Assembly (NCBI GenBank): GCA_964019335.1
Contig: OZ025756.1
Location: 160,868-224,867, forward strand
From: Diplonema japonicum
Taxonomy: Eukaryota; Euglenozoa; Diplonemea; Diplonemida; Diplonemidae
Direction: 5' to 3'
Length of the DNA stretch: 64,000 bases
The position numbers and the translations under genes were made by a program. The notes beneath the pieces were generated by a model. It ran no database searches, was not told the DNA's origin, and saw nothing but the letters and a program-made list of their open reading frames with translations. This document shows, piece after piece, positions 55,640 through 64,000 of the stretch (positions within the stretch are counted from its first letter, which is position 1; every line of letters begins with the position of its first letter).

Positions 55640-58132
55640 TTAGTATGGCTGCCCTTTCCTTGCTTCCTCCTCTTCTGTTTTGCTACCAATCCATTTGTAG
55701 ATGCAGAACCCAACAACTGCGCATAGCAGAAGTACACCAGTGATAGGGAGCACGTAGTAAAGGTAGGTATTCGAAGAGCTGTTGTCATCGTCTTTCGCGC
55801 AGGTATCGTGCTGTGTAGCAGCTTCCCTGGACAGGGTGTACCCAGCGAAGCACCTAAGTGCAACACATGCCGTGCCAAGACGTGTGGTCACATTCGCACC
55901 CTCTATGTCGCATGCTGTGCTCGCAACTGTTGTCGCCACCACAGCAAAGGACGACCCCACAACGCTGGCAAGCGCATTGTGCGTTCCTGCAAGCCTGCTT
56001 CCAATCTGTGTGCTTACGTCCCCAGGCACATTGGCTGCTGGCACAGAGAAATGCAAAGACCCGCAGCCATAAGAGGCTGCCACTGTCGCTTCCCCTAGCA
56101 CCTGTGCAAGCATGTCGTTCAGCATCGCGATGAGCGTTGCTTCTGCCAAAAACTGCCTGCAGCTTGCATTGTGGAACACTCCTTGCAGGACGGCCGTGCC
56201 ACTGACAGACTCCGAAGGAACCACAGGCACCACTACTGGCACAATCTCCGGGACTGCTTGTGGTGGTGCCTGTGGCACACCAGCACCAGGGACCACTTGC
56301 AGGGTGGCTTGGGGCATCGCTTGTGGTATAATCTCAGGAATTGCAAGCGGGGTAATCTGAGGCGTTGCTTGTGGGGCAACTTGGGGCATTGCCAGTGGGA
56401 TAATCTCAGGTGCTGCTTTAGGCACAGGTAAAGCTTCTGGGGCCGCCACAGGAAGCCTGCCACTCTCAGGGGCTGCCATTGGTGAATCTTTAGGAATTGT
56501 TTCTAATACTGCCTGCGGCATTGTCTCTGGCACCACTTCTGGCTGTGCAGGTAGTGCTTGGGGCACAGCTTCTGGCTGCGCAGGTAGTGCTTGGGGCACA
56601 GCTTCTGGAACACCCACAGGCACGGCCATGGGTGTTGTAACAGGGACTGCCTCAGGGACTGCCTCAGGTTCTACTTCAGGAATCATCTCCACTTCAGGTG
56701 CTTCATCGCAAGACCATTTGACTGCAAAACCTGTTGCTCTAAAACTCGAATCAGAGATAAATTGGAGCATCACTTCACCTGTATCCAGTTGCAAACTCTG
56801 AGCACCCTGCCCCGTGAGCGTATGTGTCGGAAGGTCTCTGACATGCACGAAGAGGTAGTCGCTCCGGTTCTCTAAGTTAACCCTCGAGAACTCTAGAGTG
56901 ATGTTATTCACACACGTAATTTCCCAGCATAGAAACTCACCATTGTCATACAACCCGCTGGCTGGGTGGACAAGGCTACCGCTGCCCGTTAAGGAAGTAT
57001 AAGAGCCATAACAGTTGTGCATGTGGTCGTTGCTGCTAACAGCACCGCTGCAGGGTACATGGAGGAGCATATCAGTGGTGGTGGCAGTTTTGTGACCCTG
57101 CACGGCGCCTGTGAGGCTCGTGTCATTGAGGACAGAGACGAGGCTCATGTACGATGGAGTCATGCCAAGGGAGAGGTAGTTCGCAAGCACGCCTGAGACA
57201 TGTGGGGCTGCCATTGAGGTACCGCTCTTCAGTGTCAGCGATGTATCATCGAGATTTGAGGCAGACCTGATGAACATTCCAGGGGCATGCACGTTGATGC
57301 ATTGCCCATAGTTGGAGCTAGCAGAGGGGAAGTATCCCTTGCTGCCGAAGCCTACGTTCCCCACATTAATAACATTAGCAGCTGTACCTGGAGAGAAGTC
57401 ACAGGAATCCATGTTGTCGTTACCCGAAGCACCTACGATGATGGCAGGGTCAGTGATACGCTCCAGCGCAGCGTTCACTACAACAGACTTGGAGCCGCCT
57501 AGTGAGAGGTTGATGACAGCTGGGAGCCCATGCTGGGCCATGTCGAGGAGTGCCCACTCCAGGCCTTGCAGGACGTTGTACCAGCTGCCTTCACCATTAT
57601 CGCCAAGGACTTTGATGGATTTGATTGTTGCATTTTTCGCAATGCTTATCACGGTGCCGGCCACGTGAGTGCCATGCCCATTAACATCCTGCTGCAGGGA
57701 GTCTTGTGCGAAGTTGGCTGCCCACTCACACTTCTGTTCCGGGAAAGCTGCATGGCTGCATCTCACACCAGTGTCCAGTATGTACACTACAACGCCTGTG
57801 CCAGCCTTCGCATGGTGCATGTATGCCTCTGCAAGATGGTCAGTACTTCCACTGATGGAACGAGCACCCCAGGCCGCCGTCCGGTCTTCTGCACCGCACA
57901 TTTCGGGTGTCGTCTGGAACAACCTCACCTTTCGATTTGTGATATCTTCATAATAAGCGATTGAGCTACCTCCCACTGTTGTGTGCACTTCAGGCAAGGT
58001 GGTGAACTCCATCACCATGAACCCATTGATGTCCACTACACCTGCTGTGTGCTTCTTCGCCCCTTCAAGTACCGCTAAGTACTCTGCACCTACTGCGTCT
58101 AGCATCATTAGCAGTATCAGACATCTTGACAT
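55640..58132 (-). CDS. Membrane-anchored subtilisin-like serine protease with CUB domain (830 aa)
   Basis: Signal peptide (MSRCLILLMMLDAVGA), a short propeptide, then an S8 peptidase domain of the proteinase K type: Asp120 in YILDTGV, His153 in NGHGTHVAG, oxyanion Asn238 in GASGND and Ser306 in SGTSMAAPHVSG. Next comes a CUB-like domain (about 360-480, GLYDNGEFLCWEITC, LEFSRVNLENRSDYLFV), a long Pro/Val/Ala repeat of the PEAVPQALPAQ type (485-650) that probably forms a stiff stalk, a Cys-containing domain, a transmembrane helix (YYVLPITGVLLLCAVVGFCI) and a short acidic/basic cytoplasmic tail. Expected at the cell surface or in endosomes, for protein breakdown or surface shedding. The start is favoured by the signal peptide directly after it. 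Confidence 0.92.
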   Translation of the reverse strand: MSRCLILLMMLDAVGAEYLAVLEGAKKHTAGVVDINGFMVMEFTTLPEVHTTVGGSSIAYYEDITNRKVRLFQTTPEMCGAEDRTAAWGARSISGSTDHLAEAYMHHAKAGTGVVVYILDTGVRCSHAAFPEQKCEWAANFAQDSLQQDVNGHGTHVAGTVISIAKNATIKSIKVLGDNGEGSWYNVLQGLEWALLDMAQHGLPAVINLSLGGSKSVVVNAALERITDPAIIVGASGNDNMDSCDFSPGTAANVINVGNVGFGSKGYFPSASSNYGQCINVHAPGMFIRSASNLDDTSLTLKSGTSMAAPHVSGVLANYLSLGMTPSYMSLVSVLNDTSLTGAVQGHKTATTTDMLLHVPCSGAVSSNDHMHNCYGSYTSLTGSGSLVHPASGLYDNGEFLCWEITCVNNITLEFSRVNLENRSDYLFVHVRDLPTHTLTGQGAQSLQLDTGEVMLQFISDSSFRATGFAVKWSCDEAPEVEMIPEVEPEAVPEAVPVTTPMAVPVGVPEAVPQALPAQPEAVPQALPAQPEVVPETMPQAVLETIPKDSPMAAPESGRLPVAAPEALPVPKAAPEIIPLAMPQVAPQATPQITPLAIPEIIPQAMPQATLQVVPGAGVPQAPPQAVPEIVPVVVPVVPSESVSGTAVLQGVFHNASCRQFLAEATLIAMLNDMLAQVLGEATVAASYGCGSLHFSVPAANVPGDVSTQIGSRLAGTHNALASVVGSSFAVVATTVASTACDIEGANVTTRLGTACVALRCFAGYTLSREAATQHDTCAKDDDNSSSNTYLYYVLPITGVLLLCAVVGFCIYKWIGSKTEEEEARKGQPY

Positions 58133-58570
58133 ATTTGTATCTGCCCATGCAGCAGGCTTTTTTTTCTTGCTTTTCCTTTTTTTTTTTTTTTTTTTTCATA
58201 CAAATATTTATCTTTCAAAAAATAATTTTATAAGAATGAAGGGGTGAAACAAAAGAGTGAAAAAAGAAAAGAAGAAAAAAACTAATGAAATAAGTCTATG
58301 CACATTTGTTAACCTGTTTGACAGAGGAAAACTCTCCTCAAACACCAGAGTGGCTTGACCTTTTGGGGAGGGGGGGTGAGTACTCATACCACAAAATTGT
58401 GGGTCCTTTATCTACAAGTATTTGCCAAGTTGATAAGAGAAAAGAGAAACAAGCAGGGAGGAGGGGGAGGGGGATCGACAGGACTATTAGATAGAGTGCA
58501 GGTTGGTATGAAAAGAAGATAAAAAAACAAGGTTCCGATTTACGAACGTGGGCGGCTGAAGGAGCTGTTG
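58133..58570. other. Gene-free spacer
   Basis: A T-run near 58176-58196 and otherwise unremarkable A-rich sequence. No gene. Confidence 0.45.
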
Positions 58571-59160
58571 CCAATGGAGTGCTGGATGCTGTGATGGCTA
58601 CCCATGGACACCATGACCCATGCTGTGTTGAGGTAGTCAGGCTGGGCCTTCAAGCCACTCTATCCGTTGTTCAATCCTGCGATCATCTCCTTCAGTGCGA
58701 TTTTTTAAGCTTTGTCACGAACTGCAAGATGGGGTCGATGTGGTTCTCTCTATTTGGCTTATTCTTCTCCTTCAGTCGCTGGTTTAGCCGAAGCAAGTCC
58801 AAGGTGGACTCTGCAAGTTTGCATGGCCCTTTTGGTTGCTTGCATTTGAAGTGAGGATTACCATCAGTAAGATGTGGGTTGGCACATCACTGAGGAACTC
58901 ATACTTCAGGAGCTCAAGAGTGGAGATAGTCTACATCCTGATGATCAGAAATGAAGTCCGATCCACTCTCTTTCCTCTGCACCCGAACAATCACAAGGAC
59001 AGCATCTGGCAGTGCAGTTAGCTCTAGTTGAACCATCACCTGACAGGAAGTTATACTGGGCATTTTGTCCAGCGATAATTTCTGGACAACAAGCAACTTC
59101 GCTATCAAAGTCTTGTACCATTTAGACTGTAAACACGTTACCCTGTAGTGGACGCGCATT
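58571..59160 (-). pseudogene. Decayed coding remnant of unknown family
   Basis: The minus strand can be read in pieces across frames: MRVHYRVTCLQSKWYKTLIA, PNRENHIDPILQFVTKLKKS and MIAGLNNGIEWLEGPA. Stops and frameshifts interrupt it. I do not recognise the family. CpG is scarce, suggesting age. Confidence 0.3.
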
Positions 59161-59382
59161 TTAAAAAGAAGGAAGTAATGATGTGACTAATTCATTATAA
59201 AAAAAAAAAACACTACAGACTGCAGTGAGCCATATCTCTTGCTAAGTGAATCCCTTACATCGAAAAAGTAAACCTGTGGCAACTACTACTTTGCAATAGA
59301 AGTAAATCTTTCATGAAAGGCAATCAAACTCATTTCAAAGTTCACTGCAGTGATAAAAATTTCAAGAAAAAATAAAAAATAT

Positions 59383-59670
59383 ATGAGTTAAAGGAGGCTG
59401 GTGTTGGTGGTGCCCTGCACAAGAACTGTCTACTTGATTACAGGGGGTGCACCACGGCCGAGTTGTAGCTTCTTCTGTGTTCCACGTCGTGTCCTTAATG
59501 TGTGCGGTGTACAGCTCAACCCAGCTGGGACATCCCAGGTAACCAAGATTCTGCACTTGTGCAGTTTGCTGCCTGTTTGTCACCCTGAGCATCTGCGTTT
59601 CGTTCTTCCACTTGGGCACTACCAGTGATGACCGACAAGGAGGTCAACAGTGAACAACACATCTGATGTT
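59383..59670. repeat. Dispersed repeat, copy H (CpG-decayed)
   Basis: Full-length apart from the last bases. Compared with copy A nearly all CpG dinucleotides have become TpG or CpA (GGCGGCGCC to GGTGGTGCC, GGGCGCGCCGCGG to GGGTGCACCACGG, TGCGTTCCGCG to TGTGTTCCACG), while the other bases are mostly unchanged. Confidence 0.8.
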
Positions 59671-59761
59671 AAAAAAAAGTTTTAAAAATAAAACAAGTCC
59701 ACTGATGATAAATTAAACCCAGGAGGAAGGAGTGGGTTTTTTTTTTTTTTTTTTTTTTTTC

Positions 59762-60505
59762 TGAGAAAAACAACATACACAGTAACCAAATAACTTTTTT
59801 CCACTCAAGTCTGCAAGCAGAATTTCCACCACTGTTTACAGTAACCCATAACTTTTTTTCCACTCTCCATGGTAACTTACAACTTTTTTTCCACTCAAAT
59901 GGTTTTTTGTAAAAATTTTCCACTCCACGGTAACCTATTTTTATTTCCACTAAACCATGTAAGTAATAACTTTTTTTCCACTGTCCATGGAAACCCACAA
60001 CTTTTTTCCAATGTCCATGGTGGAAGTAGGCACAGCCAGGGCTCAAAAAAGACACCAAGAATTTCTCTTGGAAGTTGGTAAGGGTGATTTCCAAAGACGA
60101 TTTAAAGCCAAAGCCGAGGCATCTGGCGTCTGATGTACTTCTCCACCCCTCACCCCCCTGCCTGTGAATATGCCAAGGATGACCTCAAGCCCCTGTTGTC
60201 ATGAAGTCACAGATAGGTAGGCCAGCAAAGAGGAAGCGAAGTGAGAGAGAAGGGGAAAATAAATGCAGCAACTTGTAAGAACCTTTATTACTCAACTGCA
60301 GCACCACAACCACAATCACTCCTTGAAGTGCTGTCCCAGTTTTAGTCCCAGCCTTCAGGGTAGTCACCTGTTTCTCTTAAAAGGTCTCTTTTCCTTTTCT
60401 TTTGCTATGACATCATGTTTTGCCCCCCTTGCTACATTTCATACCAAACCCCAATGAAACATAAAAATGTCAGAGGCTACCATGGACGTTGTTTTTCTTT
60501 TTTTT
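59762..60505 (+). mobile_element. Second Mutator-like element remnant (non-autonomous, decayed)
   Basis: The left end matches the right terminal repeat of the 3836-6780 element (reverse complement) over more than 100 bases: CCAAATAACTTTTTTCCACT, GCAAGCAGAATTT, CCATAACTTTTTTTCCAC. Around 60090-60270 the plus strand is homologous to the transposase tail at 4100-4384 (GGCGTCTGATGTACTTCTCC, CAGATAGG-AG-CC-GC-AA-AG) but has stops. The right end, GGCTACCATGGACGTTGTTTTTC, matches the outer repeat. CpG sites are depleted here as well. Confidence 0.7.
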
Positions 60506-60968
60506 TTTTTTTTTTTTTAATTTTGTTTGGGAAAGGGGGTGGAGAAGAAGAGGCAAATTCAAAAACAAACTAGGGAGGAAAGAGTGGGGTGGGGGGTAAA
60601 ATTTAGGAGGGGGAAAGAGGGAGAAAGAGGGAGAAAGCAAAAAGGGGGAAGGGGGCAGAGTGACCAATGTCCATGCGAAAAAGTAGTGGGGGAAGAAGAA
60701 AATCAAAAACAGGAAAACCACATCAAGAACATAAAAAAAAACAAACCGCAGCTGTTGACCAAGGCGGTTCTGCTTCAAAAAAAAAAAAGAAAATCAGGGA
60801 TGGGATCTTGGGATTCTGATTAAATCACAAGTGCCTCAGCCACCTTCTGATCAGCATACTACTTCAGCAGGTTAGATGGTTGTTGTGGAGTTGTTGTGGA
60901 GGGGGCAGGTCCCCAGTGTCTTCGAGGTATTGGATTGCTTTCTGTTGGTTTTTCCACAAAGATGTTTC
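60506..60968. other. Purine-rich spacer
   Basis: G/A-rich plus strand (60535-60660) after a T-run at 60499-60518. No gene recognised. Confidence 0.45.
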
Positions 60969-61620
60969 TCAGTGCCAGACTGTTTTGATTCTAAAATGTT
61001 CCTCCTTTTTTTTCCCCCCTTCTTTTTTTTTTCCCCCCTTCTCAACATCGACTTTTCTTTTTTTCTTTTTTAAAGATTTTCCACCAATGTAAGAAAGATT
61101 GGTCATCACATTCAAGTCAATGGGTTCTAGTTTTTCGCACCCACCCAAGAAGCGATTACCAATGGAAGAAAGATTGGTCATCGCATTCAGGTCGATGGTT
61201 TCTAGTTTTTTGCACTGACACAAGAAGCGATCACAAATGGAAGAAAGATTGGTCATCACATTCAAGTTGATGGTTTCTAGGTTTTCGCACATCAATAAAA
61301 AGTCATGATCAATGGTGGAAACATTGGGGAGGATGAGATCAACAGACATCAGGTGGTCACACTCTTGAAGAAACCCAGTGTCTATTCCTGTAACACAGCC
61401 TGTGGAGTCGGTGACAATGAGGAACCAAAGTCCAGAAGGAAGGCCTGTCCTCTTCAGGGACAAGACTTTGACAGCTGGCAAGTTCCCCACCTCCACCACC
61501 AGAACCAGCCAGGGTCAGCTGTCACAAGCTCCTGAAGCTCTGAAACTACTTCTGAGATCTCAAGCTCCTCCAGCTGAACGGTTCTCATCTTCACCTCCAC
61601 ATGGCAGTGTTGGTCCAGAC
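60969..61620 (-). pseudogene. BspA-type leucine-rich-repeat protein fragment
   Basis: At least three 23-residue repeats of the form C..LETIDLNAMTNLSSIG.RFL occur between 61090 and 61310 (NVMTNLSSICDRFL, NAMTNLSSIGNRFL, NVMTNLSYIGGKSL), matching LRR_5/BspA-like surface proteins. The left end dissolves into a Lys-rich translation of T-runs (KKKKRKVDVEKGGKKK). To the right, the N-terminal part (VQLEELEISEVVSELQELVT) lies in a different frame near 61500. Probably a dead fragment; a relative elsewhere would be the functional gene. Confidence 0.6.
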
Positions 61621-62454
61621 CCTTGAGGGACTCAGGGGACTCCAAGCAGGACAGGAGTCCCCTGAAATTTTCAGGGGTCTGGAGGGGACTCAGGGGACTC
61701 TTGGGACCAAAAAATTTCTTTGTGTTTTTTGTGTCACAAAGGCCCAAATTTAGGCTGGGGCTTGCATTTTTTTGGTACTTTTGGTTTCAAAAGTTCAAAA
61801 AAAGAGGTCCTAGGTTTGGGTGGGATCTTAGGCAAGGCTCATACTACCTTGTTGTGACTATGTAAAAAAAATTTTTTTAGGGCGTCTCACAAAGACTCCC
61901 TTCAATTCATATATCTTTTATTTTCTTTTTATTTTTCTTTTCTTTATTTTCTTTCTCCCAACCCTACCCCCCCTCGAAAAAAAAAAGAAAAGAAAAGAAA
62001 AGATTCATTCCTCCCTAGTTTATTATATTTTGCATCAGGTTTGCCGAGAAAATAAAAGGAAAAACAAGGAAAGAGAACGGCAACCAAATTTTAAATTTTT
62101 ATTTTATCATCAAAGGAGGTTTGAAAAAGAGAAAAATTAAAGAGAAGAAAGAGACCTTTTTCTCCTCTATCGATAAGTGATTCATGAACTCGAATCTTTA
62201 TCACCACTTTTTTGTGCATGCCAGATTTTTTTTTTTTTCTCCCGCCTTGTTAGAGAAGTTTTAATTTACTAGTAAAAAAAATAAAAAAAGTGAAAAGAGG
62301 AGTAGAAGACGATCCGGTGGGGGGCATGGGAACCATAAACCGTGTCTTCCATCGCGATCGGCAAGGCGGGGGCTTTTCCGTCCCATGGGTGAAAAGAGGC
62401 GGATAAAACCACTATTCCGGATCCCCCCCAACACTGAGCATGCACTTTTTCCCC

Positions 62455-62498
<44 letters not shown>

Positions 62499-63050
62499 AA
62501 AAAAAATGTTTTGGGGTTTGGGGACCAGCTTTGAAAAAAAAAATATTAAAAAGAGGCTTGCAAGAAAAGTACAATGCAAAAAAAAAAAAAAAAGACCTGG
62601 CATGTATTCCTTATCATGACAAAAGTACAACACAAATTATGTAAAAAAAAAAAAAAAAGAAGAAGAAAAAATCTAACTTTCAGTTATGAAAGGGTAGCCC
62701 TTCTGGGAGTTTTTTTTAGAAATTTCGACACAGAAAATATTTTATACACTGTATGGTACAATATAAAACGACACTTTGGTGTGTTGTGTTGTGTTACTTC
62801 ACATTTTTTGTGTCAAGTGAATGAAATGTGAACAGAAAACACATCATGTTGCTTCACATTGTGTTGCATTGCTGTCAGAGTCGATGTGTATTTATACAGT
62901 ATTTAGCCTTTGTTTATCATTTTCTTTGTATTATTTTTTACAATTAACAGATAAAATGATTGTGGTACTTGTTCTGCTTCTGTTCTTCGTTCCTGACACC
63001 GAAGCTGTGCCAAGTAGTGAAGAAGGTGAAAGGGGTGCAGAGGGTGCAGA
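61621..63050. other. Gene-free region
   Basis: Short reiterations of CTCAGGGGACT (61625-61710), T- and A-rich tracts, and an A-run of about 38 at 62458-62497. GTGTTGTGTT and CTTCACAT phrases recur around 62780-62870. No gene recognised. Confidence 0.5.
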
Positions 63051-63998
63051 ACCCGCAAACCCGCAAACCCGCAAACCCGCAAACCCGCAAACCCGCAAAC
63101 CCGCAAACCCGCAAACCCGCAAACCCGCAAACCCGCAAACCCGCAAACCCGCAAACCCGCAAACCCGCAAACCCGCAAACCCGCAAACCCGCAAACCCGC
63201 AAACCCGCAAACCCGCAAACCCGCAAACCCGCAAACCCGCAAACCCGCAAACCCGCAAACCCGCAAACCCGCAAACCCGCAAACCCGCAAACCCGCAAAC
63301 CCGCAAACCCGCAAACCCGCAAACCCGCAAACCCGCAAACCCGCAAACCCGCAAACCCGCAAACCCGCAAACCCGCAAACCCGCAACCGCAAACCCGCAA
63401 ACCCGCAAACCCGCAAACCCGCAAACCCGCAAACCCGCAAACCCGCAAACCCGCAAACCCGCAAACCCGCAAACCCGCAAACCCGCAAACCCGCAAACCC
63501 GCAAACCCGCAAACCCGCAAACCCGCAAACCCGCAAACCCGCAAACCCGCAAACCCGCAAACCCGCAAACCCGCAAACCCGCAAACCCGCAAACCCGCAA
63601 ACCCGCAAACCCGCAAACCCGCAAACCCGCAAACCCGCAAACCCGCAAACCCGCAAACCCGCAAACCCGCAAACCCGCAAACCCGCAAACCCGCAAACCC
63701 GCAAACCCGCAAACCCGCAAACCCGCAAACCCGCAAACCCGCAAACCCGCAAACCCGCAAACCCGCAAACCCGCAAACCCGCAAACCCGCAAACCCGCAA
63801 ACCCGCAAACCCGCAAACCCGCAAACCCGCAAACCCGCAAACCCGCAAACCCGCAAACCCGCAAACCCGCAAACCCGCAAACCCGCAAACCCGCAAACCC
63901 GCAAACCCGCAAACCCGCAAACCCGCAAACCCGCAAACCCGCAAACCCGCAAACCCGCAAACCCGCAAACCCGCAAACCCGCAAACCCGCAAACCCGC
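63051..63998. repeat. 8-bp satellite (CCCGCAAA)n
   Basis: About 118 almost perfect copies running to the window edge. One unit near 63381-63387 is two bases short. On the other strand the unit reads TTTGCGGG, and since 8 is not a multiple of 3 all three minus frames encode the same peptide repeat (RVCGFAGL), which is not evidence of a gene. The last bases (CCCGCCC) deviate. Confidence 0.95.
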
Positions 63999-64000
63999 CC

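Noticed and set aside
62903-63992. Three overlapping ~350-residue minus-strand frames (RVCGFAGL repeats)
   Set aside because: Translation of an 8-bp satellite gives the same peptide in all three frames. There is no unique protein sequence.
63051-63998. True chromosome end (telomere)
   Set aside because: At the right end of the plus strand a telomere should be G-rich; here it is C-rich. Kept only as a telomere-like satellite finding.
1-64000. CRISPR array, bacterial operon or phage region
   Set aside because: No direct repeats with unique spacers, no ribosome-binding sites; the proteins and repeats are eukaryotic.
1-64000. Giant-virus origin suggested by poly-A leaders before starts
   Set aside because: No viral hallmark genes. 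Housekeeping delta-COP and host-type transposons fit a cellular nuclear genome.

Overview
This window is nuclear DNA from a unicellular eukaryote. Its proteins are eukaryotic: coatomer delta, an AGC protein kinase, a CUB-bearing subtilisin and multi-membrane class III cyclases. Every credible protein-coding gene, about 20 over some 58 kb, lies on the minus strand. None of the genes I could read is interrupted by an intron, and three pairs of adjacent genes are only about 100-140 bp apart. One-way, intron-poor gene arrays, the cyclase linker motif YRPYLP(D/Q) and the FTDIQGST...EVKTIGD cyclase signature point to a euglenozoan (kinetoplastid or diplonemid relative) with polycistronic transcription. 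No spliced-leader or rRNA gene was found to prove this. Non-coding DNA is full of long A/T and G/C homopolymer runs, and a 200-base N gap lies at 33251-33450.

Layout: 1-25 kb is a tandem array of receptor-type adenylate cyclases: an edge-cut copy, then copies at 833, 6796, 9118 (shortened), 12971, 15723, 17969, 20253 and 22550. Between the second and third lies a Mutator-like DNA transposon remnant with a 5'-truncated non-LTR retrotransposon nested inside it. Between the fourth and fifth lies a cluster of foldback (MITE-like) elements. 25-28 kb holds an ankyrin-repeat protein with a CaaX ending and an aldo/keto reductase. 28-29.2 kb holds a dispersed-repeat pair and a structured GC-rich block. 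29.4-48 kb mixes four more cyclase-family genes (one lacking the catalytic domain) with an N-myristoylation-type AGC kinase, an S10 serine carboxypeptidase and an FkbM-type methyltransferase (plus a broken second copy). 49.7-58.1 kb has a two-pass receptor with a degenerate cyclase domain, coatomer delta and a membrane-anchored subtilisin. 58.2-63 kb is gene-poor, CpG-depleted and full of decayed repeats (dispersed repeat, second Mutator-like remnant, leucine-rich-repeat pseudogene). The last 950 bp is an 8-bp satellite (CCCGCAAA).

Taken together, the region looks like an expanding environmental-sensing locus. Many cyclases carry a diverged six-helix membrane sensor joined to an almost invariant catalytic core, followed by a second, degenerate cyclase-like domain. 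A myristoylated kinase, a prenylated ankyrin protein and catalytically dead cyclase relatives sit among them. The strongest novel signals are the mosaic (gene-conversion-like) structure of the cyclases, a hairpin with a conserved UUCC loop and covarying stem just past several cyclase stop codons, A-rich leaders directly before start codons, and CpG-to-TpG/CpA decay in old repeat copies.
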